Below, piece after piece: positions 1-5,026 of a DNA stretch of 5,328 bases. A model generated the notes under the pieces. It did not search any database and was not told the DNA's origin. It saw nothing but the letters and a program-made list of their open reading frames with translations. Location: the NCBI GenBank assembly GCA_937969105.1, contig CALBUZ010000110.1:1-5328 (forward strand), written 5' to 3'. The DNA comes from an uncultured Collinsella sp. GTDB lineage: Bacteria; Actinomycetota; Coriobacteriia; Coriobacteriales; Coriobacteriaceae. Positions within the stretch are counted from its first letter, which is position 1, and the number at the start of each line of letters is the position of its first letter. Position numbers and translations under genes: made by a program.

Positions 1-15
1 GCGCTACCAGACCCT

Positions 16-100
16 GGGTTCAAAGAGGCGATTTTGACCCAAATACGCTGTTACTAAACTGGTAACAGTACTCATATTTGGCCTTTTTTGACCACGGGTC
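16..100. repeat. Cluster of nested inverted repeats upstream of the SPFH gene
   Basis: Seen directly: CTGTTAC (48-54) pairs perfectly with GTAACAG (62-68) across a 7-base loop. Outside this, CCAAATA (39-45) pairs with TATTTGG (75-81), and GACCC (36-40) with GGGTC (96-100). GGGTTCAAA (16-24) can fold against TTTGACCC (33-40) with one bulged T, GACC (90-93) faces GGTC (97-100), and TTTTGACC occurs twice in direct orientation (32-39 and 86-93). A run of six T (84-89) follows the 39-81 dyad on the plus strand, so it could be an AT-rich intrinsic terminator for a gene left of the window. It could equally be a dispersed intergenic repeat or a 5' leader structure for the next gene. No coding region is supported in 1-172, and no convincing sigma-70 promoter is visible there; TATCCT at 135-140 is the best weak -10 candidate. 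Confidence 0.6.
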
Positions 101-160
101 CTCTTGTTGGTGTCACACAGCTGCTTCGTGCGGGTATCCTAGTTCCAACGCGTGCCTATC

Positions 161-168
161 AGAGGAGA
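161..168 (+). promoter_or_regulatory. Ribosome binding site fixing the SPFH gene start
   Basis: AGAGGAGA lies a few bases before the ATG at 173. It falls downstream of the in-frame GTG at 152, so it cannot serve that codon. It therefore decides the start in favour of ATG 173. Confidence 0.8.
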
Positions 169-172
169 AACC

Positions 173-1111
173 ATGCTGTTGTCCGGTATCATCGCTACCC
201 TTACGAGCCTTCTACTTCCCATCATCATTTTGTTGCTACTGCTCCCCAACGCCTGCTATGTCGTTGAACAGCAGCATGCTGTGATCATCGAGCGTCTGGG
301 CAAGTTCAACCGCATCGTCAACGCGGGCTTCCACATGAAGGTGCCCGTGATCGACCGCAAAGCCGCCACGGTGAGTCTGCGCACCATGAAAAACGGCTTT
401 GGCATCGACGTTAAGACCCAAGACAACGTGACTATCGGCCTTGAGGTCTCTGCTCAGTACCACGTGAGCTATGACATGGGCGCCGGCCCGGCAGATTCGG
501 GCATCTACAAGAGCTATTACATGCTGCAGGAGCCCGTCGACCAAATGCGTGACTTCATCACCGATGCCCTGCGCTCTTCCATCCCCGTCTATACGCTCGA
601 TGAGGTCTTTGCCAAAAAAGACGATATCGCCAAGGACGTCAACGCCACCGTGTCCGAGCAGATGGCCGCCTACGGCTTCACCCTCGTGTCGACACTTATC
701 ACCAAGATCGCGCTGCCGACCGAGGTCGAGAACTCCATGAACGACATCAACGCCGCCCAGCGAAAGCGCGCCGCTGCGCAGGAGCTCGCCGAGGCCGATC
801 GCATCAAGCGCGTTACCGAGGCGACCGCCGAGGCCGAGGCGATGGAAAAGGCAGGCGAAGGCATCGCCAACCAGCGCAAAGCCATCGCGCTGGGCATCAA
901 GGACTCGCTCGAGATTATCCAGGAGACGGGCGTCGGCAACGATGAGGCCAACCAGCTGTTCATGTTTACGCAGTGGTCCGAGATGATGACGGAGTTTGCT
1001 CGCACGGGCAAAACCTCGACGGTCGTGCTGCCGAGCGATTTCTCACAGTCGACCTCGATGTTCGAGCAGATGCTGACCGCCGGCAAAGTTCAGAACGAGT
1101 CGAAGGAGTAG
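173..1111 (+). CDS. Membrane-anchored SPFH/Band 7 protein (stomatin/HIR-like)
   Basis: Predicted 312-aa SPFH (stomatin/prohibitin/flotillin/HflK-C) protein. Residues 5-27 form one hydrophobic N-terminal anchor, followed by the family opening 'VVEQQHAVIIERLGKFNRIV' (about 30-49). The Band 7 fold continues to about residue 190, including 'VKTQDNVTIGLEVSAQYHV' and a 'YTLDEVFAKKDDIAKDV' stretch that resembles plant and bacterial HIR-type members. An Ala/Glu/Arg-rich helical segment (about 190-245, with repeated AEA units) is the oligomerising coiled coil. The tail (about 246-312) has a short hydrophobic strand, TSTVVLPSDF. Such proteins form ring or cage scaffolds in membrane microdomains, often controlling proteases or membrane stress; the partner here is unknown. 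No NfeD-type partner gene adjoins it. The ATG at 173 is preferred to GTG 152 because of the ribosome binding site. rlmH follows after six bases, so the two are probably co-transcribed. The family call is firm and the cellular role is not. Confidence 0.9.
   Translation: MLLSGIIATLTSLLLPIIILLLLLPNACYVVEQQHAVIIERLGKFNRIVNAGFHMKVPVIDRKAATVSLRTMKNGFGIDVKTQDNVTIGLEVSAQYHVSYDMGAGPADSGIYKSYYMLQEPVDQMRDFITDALRSSIPVYTLDEVFAKKDDIAKDVNATVSEQMAAYGFTLVSTLITKIALPTEVENSMNDINAAQRKRAAAQELAEADRIKRVTEATAEAEAMEKAGEGIANQRKAIALGIKDSLEIIQETGVGNDEANQLFMFTQWSEMMTEFARTGKTSTVVLPSDFSQSTSMFEQMLTAGKVQNESKE
1102..1108 (+). promoter_or_regulatory. rlmH ribosome binding site inside the end of the SPFH gene
   Basis: GAAGGAG ends 9 bases before the GTG start of rlmH and lies wholly within the last codons of the upstream gene. 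This suggests translational coupling. It also supports GTG 1118 as the start, which a search for ATG alone would miss. Confidence 0.75.
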
Positions 1112-1117
1112 ACGCGC

Positions 1118-1588
1118 GTGAAATATACCGTTGTTTGCGTTGGCAAGCTTAAAGAGCGTTTTTGGAAGGACGCGTGTGCCGAATACACCAAACGCCTAGG
1201 CGCCTATGCCAAGGTAGATATGCGCGAGGTTGCCGATATCGATCCGGCCAAGGCGGGCGGTGTGGATGCCGCGCGCAACAAAGAAGGCGCGGCGATTCTT
1301 GCTGCCCTGCCACCGCGGGCACATGTGATTCTGCTGGCTATCGAGGGCAAGGAGCGTTCGAGCGAGGAGTTCTCGACCCGTCTCGATGACCTCATGCTGC
1401 GAGGCAACAGCGACATTGCTTTTGTAATCGGCGGATCGGACGGCGTGAGCGATGCCGTGCGCGCCCGCGCCGACGAGATGCTCAGCTTTGGACGCATTAC
1501 CTTGCCGCACAACCTGGCGCGCGTGGTGCTGCTGGAGCAGATCTACCGCGCCTGCAAGATTAGCCGTGGCGAGCCGTATCACAAGTAG
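1118..1588 (+). CDS. rlmH: 23S rRNA (pseudouridine1915-N3)-methyltransferase RlmH
   Basis: This 156-aa protein matches the usual 155-160 aa of the RlmH (YbeA/SPOUT) family. The enzyme uses S-adenosylmethionine to methylate N3 of pseudouridine 1915 in helix 69 of 23S rRNA. It acts as a homodimer on assembled 70S ribosomes in the cytoplasm. Visible marks are the N-terminal beta strand MKYTVVCVGKLK; 'LLAIEGKERSSEEFS' (72-86), equivalent to the family's LD..G...SS..FA; the knot/SAM-binding segment FVIGGSDG (102-109); 'LPHNLARVVLLEQIYRACKI' (129-148); and the diagnostic C-terminus PYHK, whose Tyr and His contribute to the active site. The start is GTG. The gene is complete and probably in an operon with the SPFH gene. 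proC follows after 73 bases with its own ribosome binding site and no clear terminator between, so it may belong to the same transcript. Confidence 0.97.
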   Translation: MKYTVVCVGKLKERFWKDACAEYTKRLGAYAKVDMREVADIDPAKAGGVDAARNKEGAAILAALPPRAHVILLAIEGKERSSEEFSTRLDDLMLRGNSDIAFVIGGSDGVSDAVRARADEMLSFGRITLPHNLARVVLLEQIYRACKISRGEPYHK

Positions 1589-1661
1589 GTCGGCAATACG
1601 AAACAATGGCGTGGGACAATAGCTTTCGTTTTGAGGAACGCATCTGAGAGGACTGTGTGAT

Positions 1662-2432
1662 ATGAAAATCGGATTTGTCGGTTTTGGCAATATGGCGAGC
1701 GCTATGGCCGATGGCTGGATTGCCGCCGGCGTGGCCGCGGGCGACATGTGCGCCTGCGCAGGCCGCTACGATGCTCTGGTTGAGCGTTGCGAGGCGCGGG
1801 GCATGGCTGCTTGCCACGATGCGGCGGAGGTTGTTGCCGCGTCCGATATCGTGGTTGCGGCGGTCAAGCCGTACATGATTGAGAAGGTCTTCGCTCCACT
1901 CAAGGATGCGCTTGCCGACAAGGTCGTCCTTTCGGTTGCCTGGACTTGGGATAGCGCAAAGTGGGAACAGGTCCTGCCAGGTGTCGCTCATATCTCGACG
2001 GTGCCTAACACGCCGGTTTCGGTGGGCGAGGGCGTTATCGCCTGCGAGAAGGCTTCCACGCTTAGCGGTGAGCAGCGTGCCACGGTGCTCGATCTGCTCG
2101 GAAAGCTTGGCACGGTGGTCGAGCTCGATTCGAGTCTGCTGTTTGTGGGCGGTACCGTGGGCGGTTGCGCCCCGGCGTTTGTCGCCATGGCGATCGAGGC
2201 TCTGGGCGATGCGGCCGTCAAACACGGTATTCCGCGCGCCGATGCCTATCGCATTGTGAGCCAGATGGTGCTGGGTACGGCAAAGCTGCAGCTTGCAACC
2301 GGTCAGCATCCCGCAGCGATGAAGGATGCCGTGTGCTCGCCCGGCGGTGCTACCATCAAGGGCGTCGTCGCGCTCGAGGACGCCGGCATGCGCAGCGCCC
2401 TCGTCAAGGCCATCGACGCTACTCTCCAGTAA
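1662..2432 (+). CDS. proC: Pyrroline-5-carboxylate reductase (proline biosynthesis)
   Basis: A complete 256-aa protein, near the usual 260-275 aa of P5C reductase, which reduces 1-pyrroline-5-carboxylate to L-proline with NAD(P)H in the cytoplasm. The N-terminal Rossmann fold shows GFGNMASAM (7-15) and AVKP (67-70). 'TVPNTPVSVGEG' (113-124) replaces the common V/MPNTP..VG.G. The C-terminal dimerisation and substrate domain has GGCAPAFV (157-164), in place of the usual GSGPAYV, and the P5CR signature region around 'KDAVCSPGGATIKGV' (211-225). GAGAGGA (1646-1652) stands 9 bases before the ATG. Oddity: after the beta strand VVLSV the family normally continues with small residues (SIAAG), but here it reads SVAWTWDSAKWEQVL (91-105) with three tryptophans. 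Catalytic motifs are otherwise intact, so I expect an active but divergent member. Other members of the 6-phosphogluconate dehydrogenase-like superfamily are less likely given the C-terminal signature. Confidence 0.92.
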   Translation: MKIGFVGFGNMASAMADGWIAAGVAAGDMCACAGRYDALVERCEARGMAACHDAAEVVAASDIVVAAVKPYMIEKVFAPLKDALADKVVLSVAWTWDSAKWEQVLPGVAHISTVPNTPVSVGEGVIACEKASTLSGEQRATVLDLLGKLGTVVELDSSLLFVGGTVGGCAPAFVAMAIEALGDAAVKHGIPRADAYRIVSQMVLGTAKLQLATGQHPAAMKDAVCSPGGATIKGVVALEDAGMRSALVKAIDATLQ

Positions 2433-2444
2433 AACCTTCCATTT

Positions 2445-2583
2445 AGGGACAGGTTTATTTTGGCAGGTTTTTCCTGCGGTTTTGTCCTTTTAGCAAAAAG
2501 CGCCCCACAACTGGCTCAATTCCAGTTGCGGGGCGCTTGCGTTTGCCCAGATAAAACCGACCAAAATAAACCTGTCCCTTTTT
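2445..2583. repeat. Long inverted-repeat element (GGGACAGGTTTATTTTGG type)
   Basis: AGGGACAGGTTTATTTTGG (2445-2463) is the exact reverse complement of 2561-2579 (19 of 19). The pairing resumes after a two-base mismatch with GGTTTT (2466-2471) against AAAACC (2553-2558), giving 25 of 27 paired positions. The interior carries a short hairpin GCAGG-TTTTT-CCTGC (2463-2477) and a strong 16-position hairpin at 2498-2538. Five T (2579-2583) follow the right arm, so the whole structure could terminate proC transcripts. TTTTGGCAGGTT occurs at 2458-2469 and again directly after the element at 2580-2591. Repeats with GGGACAG/CTGTCCC ends are common intergenic elements in many bacteria and resemble REP-type or MITE-like sequences. 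That class assignment is inference, and no transposase gene is present here. Confidence 0.75.
2495..2538 (-). terminator. Rho-independent terminator of the small minus-strand gene
   Basis: Positions 2498-2514 pair with 2522-2538 around a 7-base loop. The stem has AAGCGCCCC against GGGGCGCTT and CAACTGG against CCAGTTG, separated by one non-paired A/C position (2507/2529). Read on the minus strand that position becomes a G-U pair, so the stem is continuous, and it is followed by TTTTT (2499-2495). On the plus strand there is a true mismatch and no T-run. It lies about 50 bases past the stop codon of the 57-aa gene, which fits it as that gene's terminator. Confidence 0.8.
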
Positions 2584-2589
2584 GGCAGG

Positions 2590-2763
2590 TTAGTCCCAGA
2601 AGCTGTCTTCTTCGTCCTCGGACTTGGGGCCGCGGTCGACATACATCTTATGGGTGCGCTTCTCCATTACAAAGGCAAGAATCGCAAATAGCAGGATGCC
2701 GCCGGCGAAAAGGATGGCAAAACCGGTGCGGGTGCCAAACAAAAAGGAAAAAACTGCGTCCAT
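2590..2763 (-). CDS. 57-aa single-pass membrane protein, function unknown
   Basis: On the minus strand, ATG at 2763-2761 runs to TAA at 2592-2590. The product begins MDAVFSFLFGTRTG and has one transmembrane helix at about 14-32 (FAILFAGGILLFAILAFVM). A basic stretch EKRTHK follows (34-39), then an acidic, hydrophilic tail (about 40-57) ending SEDEEDSFWD. The positive charges after the helix suggest a cytoplasmic C-terminus. AAGAAGG (minus strand, 2776-2770) lies 6 bases before the ATG. A strong terminator follows the stop, and the gene is divergent from serS with an apparent shared promoter region. Start signal, terminator, membrane helix and charge pattern together argue for a real gene despite its size. 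I do not recognise a family and assign no function. Overlapping frames on this strand lack a comparable ribosome binding site. Confidence 0.75.
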   Translation of the reverse strand: MDAVFSFLFGTRTGFAILFAGGILLFAILAFVMEKRTHKMYVDRGPKSEDEEDSFWD

Positions 2764-2782
2764 TGGGTGCCTTCTTGCGTAG

Positions 2783-2845
2783 TTGGGTTGGGTCGTAAAC
2801 GCTCATAAGTATATACTTGCCCATACATGTACAAGGTTGCAACCT
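2783..2845. promoter_or_regulatory. Divergent promoter region with three consecutive palindromes
   Basis: AAGTATATACTT (2807-2818) is a perfect 12-base palindrome, so it offers a TATACT -10 element on both strands. On the plus strand TTGGGT (2788-2793) stands 18 bases from TATACT (2812-2817) and would serve serS. On the minus strand TATACT (2813-2808) has only a weak partner, TTGTAC (2834-2829), 15 bases away, for the 57-aa gene. TACATGTA (2824-2831) and AGGTTGCAACCT (2834-2845) are further perfect palindromes just downstream of the plus-strand -10. They could be binding sites for a dimeric regulator. The promoter assignments are inference; the symmetry is seen directly. Confidence 0.55.
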
Positions 2846-2864
2846 AAATGGAATGTATATCGCC

Positions 2865-2870
2865 GGAGGA
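2865..2870 (+). promoter_or_regulatory. Ribosome binding site fixing the serS start
   Basis: GGAGGA lies 4 bases before the ATG at 2875 and is downstream of the in-frame ATG at 2848. It therefore selects 2875, which gives the standard family N-terminus [10 protein letters not shown]. Confidence 0.85.
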
Positions 2871-2874
2871 TCTA

Positions 2875-4158
2875 ATGCTTGATATCAAGTTTGTTCGCGA
2901 GAACCCCGATGCCATCGATACCGCCATGGCAAATCGCCAGACGTCTTGGGACCGCGAGAAGTTCTTTGAACTCGACGACGAGCGCCGTGCCGTCATCACC
3001 GAGGTCGAGGAGCTCCAGGCCACGCGTAACGCCGAGTCCAAGAAGATTGGCGCCCTGATGAAGGAGGGCAAGAAGGACGAGGCCGAGGCCGCCAAGGAGG
3101 CCGTGCGCGCCGTCAACGAGAAGATCGACGGTCTGGCCGAGCGCCGTACCGCTCTTGAGCAGGAGCAGTACGACTTCATGTCTCACCTGCCCAACATTCC
3201 GTGCGAGGCTACCCCGTACGGTAAGGACGAGGACGAGAACATCGAGCGTCGCCGCTGGGGCACCCCGCGCGAGTTCGACTTCGACTTTAAGCCCCACTGG
3301 GATCTGGGCACCGATCTGGACATCCTCGACTTCGAGCGTGGCAACAAGCTCTCCGGCAGCCGCTTCACCGTTCTCGGTGGCGCCGGCGCCCGCCTGGAGC
3401 GCGCCCTTATCAACTTCTTCCTGGACACGCACACGAGCCGTGGCTTCAAGGAGTGGTGGCCGCCCATCGTCGTCAAGCGTCAGACCATGTTCGGTACGGG
3501 CCAGCTGCCCAAGTTTGAGGACGACGCCTATCACGTCTCGGGCGACAACTTCCTGATCCCTACCGCCGAGGTCGTACTGACTAACCTGCATGCCGGCGAG
3601 GTTCTCGACGCCGACACCCTGCCGCGCCGCTACACCGCCTTCACCCCCTGCTTCCGCGAGGAGGCCGGCTCCGCTGGTCGCGACACCCGCGGCATCATTC
3701 GCCAGCACGAGTTCGACAAAGTCGAGATGGTCAAGTTCGCCAAGCCGGAGGAGTCCGACGAGGAGCTCGAGAGCATGACCGCCGAGGCCGAGTACCTGCT
3801 GCAGCAGCTGGGCCTGCCGTATCGCGTGATTAGCCTGTGCACCGGCGACCTGGGCTTCTCTGCCCGTCAGACCTACGACATCGAGGTTTGGCTGCCGAGC
3901 TACAACGCCTACAAGGAGATCAGCTCCTGCTCCAATTGCGGCGACTTCCAGGCCCGTCGCGCCAACATCAAGTATCGCGACCCCGAGAATTTCAAGGGTT
4001 CGCGCTACCTGCACACCCTTAACGGTTCCGGCCTGCCGGCTGGTCGCACCATGGCTGCCATTCTGGAGAACTACCAGAACGCCGACGGCACCATCACGAT
4101 CCCCGAGGTTCTGCGTCCCTACATGGGCGGCCTCGAGAAGATCGAGCCGGTCGCGTAG
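2875..4158 (+). CDS. serS: Seryl-tRNA synthetase
   Basis: A complete 427-aa class II synthetase, the normal length for bacterial SerS. It activates serine with ATP and loads it onto tRNA-Ser (and tRNA-Sec where present) in the cytoplasm as a homodimer. The N-terminus [12 protein letters not shown] is canonical. Residues about 28-105 form the charged antiparallel coiled coil that contacts the long variable arm of tRNA-Ser. The catalytic core follows: the serine-binding TAE triad in 'LIPTAEV' (228-233), motif 2 '[15 protein letters not shown]' (259-273) with '[11 protein letters not shown]' after it, '[15 protein letters not shown]' (348-362), and motif 3 '[10 protein letters not shown]' (383-392) with the ATP-contacting Arg391. 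The upstream in-frame ATG at 2848 would add nine residues (MECISPEDL) that include the ribosome binding site, so it is rejected. The gene is alone in its transcription unit, with its own promoter region and a terminator at 4182-4210. No T-box leader fits in the short upstream region. Confidence 0.98.
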   Translation: MLDIKFVRENPDAIDTAMANRQTSWDREKFFELDDERRAVITEVEELQATRNAESKKIGALMKEGKKDEAEAAKEAVRAVNEKIDGLAERRTALEQEQYDFMSHLPNIPCEATPYGKDEDENIERRRWGTPREFDFDFKPHWDLGTDLDILDFERGNKLSGSRFTVLGGAGARLERALINFFLDTHTSRGFKEWWPPIVVKRQTMFGTGQLPKFEDDAYHVSGDNFLIPTAEVVLTNLHAGEVLDADTLPRRYTAFTPCFREEAGSAGRDTRGIIRQHEFDKVEMVKFAKPEESDEELESMTAEAEYLLQQLGLPYRVISLCTGDLGFSARQTYDIEVWLPSYNAYKEISSCSNCGDFQARRANIKYRDPENFKGSRYLHTLNGSGLPAGRTMAAILENYQNADGTITIPEVLRPYMGGLEKIEPVA

Positions 4159-4181
4159 GTTGGCTGCATAGGCGATTTGCG

Positions 4182-4210
4182 AGGGCGCTCCTTTTAGGGG
4201 TGCCCTTTTT
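4182..4210 (+). terminator. Rho-independent terminator of serS
   Basis: AGGGCGCTCC (4182-4191) pairs with GGGGTGCCCT (4197-4206) over ten positions, with two G-U wobbles and the loop TTTTA. T's at 4206-4210 follow. It begins 24 bases after the serS stop. Confidence 0.9.
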
Positions 4211-4252
4211 GTGTACGGCCATACCATGCCGTGCGGACAGCTCGATAGAAAA

Positions 4253-4275
4253 TACACGAACAAGTGTTCTGTGTA
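4253..4275. promoter_or_regulatory. Putative LexA/DinR SOS box in a larger dyad
   Basis: CGAACAAGTGTTCT (4257-4270) matches the Gram-positive LexA consensus CGAACRNRYGTTYC at 13 of 14 positions; only the last base differs. GAACA and TGTTC are perfect arms around AG. The symmetry extends with TACAC (4253-4257) against GTGTA (4271-4275), interrupted by one extra T at 4270. It would overlap the -35 region of the promoter whose -10 is at 4291-4296, the usual place for repression. The match is seen in the sequence, and LexA binding is inference. Confidence 0.55.
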
Positions 4276-4296
4276 CATGCATCTACCTGCTATGCT
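4268..4296 (+). promoter_or_regulatory. Probable extended -10 promoter of the 125-aa gene
   Basis: TGCTATGCT (4288-4296) is an extended -10 (TGn plus TATGCT, four of six matches to TATAAT). No good -35 hexamer stands 16-18 bases upstream, which is typical of extended -10 promoters. The start codon lies 33 bases downstream. The rest of the 4211-4329 gap holds the LexA-like dyad and nothing coding. Confidence 0.5.
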
Positions 4297-4329
4297 TTTG
4301 CTAACTAAGAGCAAGAGAAAGGGGATGTG

Positions 4330-4707
4330 ATGGAGCTGTTCGATGAGCGGGTTGTTTTGTTCCAGAGCGATGAGGGTGGGGAGCACCTGCTGGTAACGTG
4401 CGAGCCGTCGGGTATGGGTGGCTTGGTGGTTCGGCAGACGAGTGAGGGACCATTGACGCAATGGTGCTATGAGGAGTCGCCGCATGTGGTCGAGACGTTT
4501 GTGACACATGAGGCGCTTGTTGTCCTTGAGCACTTCTATGGCGTTGGAACTTCTAATCAGGTGGCCCGAATGCTGAGCATCTCGTTTGCCGACTACGACT
4601 GTGCCCAACGGGTGCGGTCGCTTCTGGGGGAGCTTGGCGCCGGGTTCGATGTGATCGAAAGGCCAATCGATCGCACGAAAAGCGCTGATGCTCGTGGTGC
4701 AGCGTGA
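4330..4707 (+). CDS. Unrecognised 125-aa protein, possibly SOS-controlled
   Basis: I do not recognise this family. The product is a soluble, mildly acidic 125-aa protein with no signal peptide or membrane helix. It begins MELFDERVVLFQSDEGGEHL, and alternating hydrophobic residues in the first 35 positions suggest beta strands (VVLF, HLLVTCE, GLVV). The middle (about 52-85) looks helical: PHVVETFVTHEALVVLEHFY, then 'NQVARMLSISFADYDCAQRV'. The segment RVRSLLGELGAGFDVIERP (94-112) looks like a helix then a strand, and the last dozen residues are polar. AAAGGGG (4318-4324) lies 5 bases before ATG 4330. A GTG directly upstream (4327) would add one residue but sits too close to that site. The gene has its own promoter overlapping a LexA-like dyad and is followed by tRNA-Arg with a separate promoter. 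Good start signals, plausible composition and its own regulatory region support a real gene. Confidence 0.8.
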   Translation: MELFDERVVLFQSDEGGEHLLVTCEPSGMGGLVVRQTSEGPLTQWCYEESPHVVETFVTHEALVVLEHFYGVGTSNQVARMLSISFADYDCAQRVRSLLGELGAGFDVIERPIDRTKSADARGAA

Positions 4708-4745
4708 CAAATTGCGGCCCGTGCGAAAAAAGTTTGAGATTTTGC

Positions 4746-4777
4746 TTGACTCTAACGAACTAAAGTGGTTTTATATG
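4746..4777 (+). promoter_or_regulatory. Probable promoter of tRNA-Arg
   Basis: TTGACT (4746-4751, five of six matches to TTGACA) is followed by the T/A-rich stretch GGTTTTATATG (4767-4777). The exact -10 is ambiguous: TATATG (4772-4777) has the best match but a 20-base spacer, while TTTTAT (4769-4774) has the standard 17. An A-tract at 4725-4730 upstream could act as an UP element. The mature tRNA begins about 10 bases after. Confidence 0.5.
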
Positions 4778-4786
4778 TCTTGCGCT

Positions 4787-4863
4787 GCGGCGTTACCTCA
4801 GCTGGATAGAGGGTCTGACTACGAATCAGAACGTCATAGGTTCGAATCCTATACGCCGCACCA
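4787..4863 (+). tRNA. tRNA-Arg, anticodon ACG
   Basis: The full cloverleaf can be drawn. The acceptor stem GCGGCGT (4787-4793) pairs with ACGCCGC (4853-4859). The D stem is CCTC/GAGG (4796-4799/4809-4812). The anticodon stem TCTGA/TCAGA (4814-4818/4826-4830) carries loop CTACGAA with anticodon ACG at 4821-4823. The T stem ATAGG/CCTAT (4836-4840/4848-4852) carries loop TTCGAAT. Discriminator A (4860) and encoded CCA (4861-4863) complete 77 bases. All stems are perfectly paired. A34 of this tRNA is normally deaminated to inosine by TadA so that it reads CGU, CGC and CGA codons. Confidence 0.98.
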
Positions 4864-4873
4864 ATTGAAATTG

Positions 4874-4903
4874 AAAGCCTCCGGTGACGGGGGCTTTTCT
4901 TTT
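4874..4903 (+). terminator. Rho-independent terminator of tRNA-Arg
   Basis: AAAGCCTCCG (4874-4883) pairs with CGGGGGCTTT (4888-4897) over ten positions (one T-G wobble) around the GNRA-type tetraloop GTGA. The tract TTTTCTTTT (4895-4903) follows. It starts 10 bases after the CCA end. Confidence 0.92.
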
Positions 4904-5026
4904 ACGTAAACACCGCATGGATTCGAACCTCGGTCAAAGGGGACTATTTCTCATCGACTCGTGTAAGATTTCGAGTATGCGCCTCGGTGAGCCCGCGGCG
5001 CGCTCTTTCTTTAAACGACCGATCAG

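Noticed and set aside
1..57. Possible tail of an upstream coding gene at the window edge
   Set aside because: All three plus frames stop within the first 65 bases and none shows recognisable protein sequence. The region is better described by its inverted repeats.
1598..1629. ACGAAA/TTTCGT inverted repeat in the rlmH-proC gap
   Set aside because: The six-base arms 20 bases apart, with no T-run and no promoter nearby, are easily due to chance.
1560..2309. 249-aa minus-strand frame over proC
   Set aside because: It is antisense to proC, which has clear Rossmann and P5CR signature motifs. The His/Arg-rich translation is typical of a shadow frame.
2460..2798. 112-aa plus-strand frame after proC
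   Set aside because: It runs through the inverted-repeat element and antisense to the 57-aa gene. The composition is Cys/Arg/Gln-rich with no start signal, so it is not considered coding.
2648..2842. 64-aa minus-strand frame overlapping the 57-aa gene
   Set aside because: It is in a different frame, begins inside the palindromic promoter region, lacks a ribosome binding site, and its translation has no coherent helix. The 2590-2763 frame explains the region better.
2875..3170. Lys/Glu/Ala-rich segment at the start of serS as a possible low-complexity insertion
   Set aside because: This is the normal coiled-coil tRNA-binding arm of SerS and matches the family's length and position.
2872..4710. 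612-aa open frame on the minus strand
   Set aside because: It lies antisense to all of serS and into the next gene. The translation is a low-complexity Gly/Ala/Leu/Val-rich product of high-GC codon bias opposite a gene with intact synthetase motifs, and it has no ribosome binding site or family resemblance.
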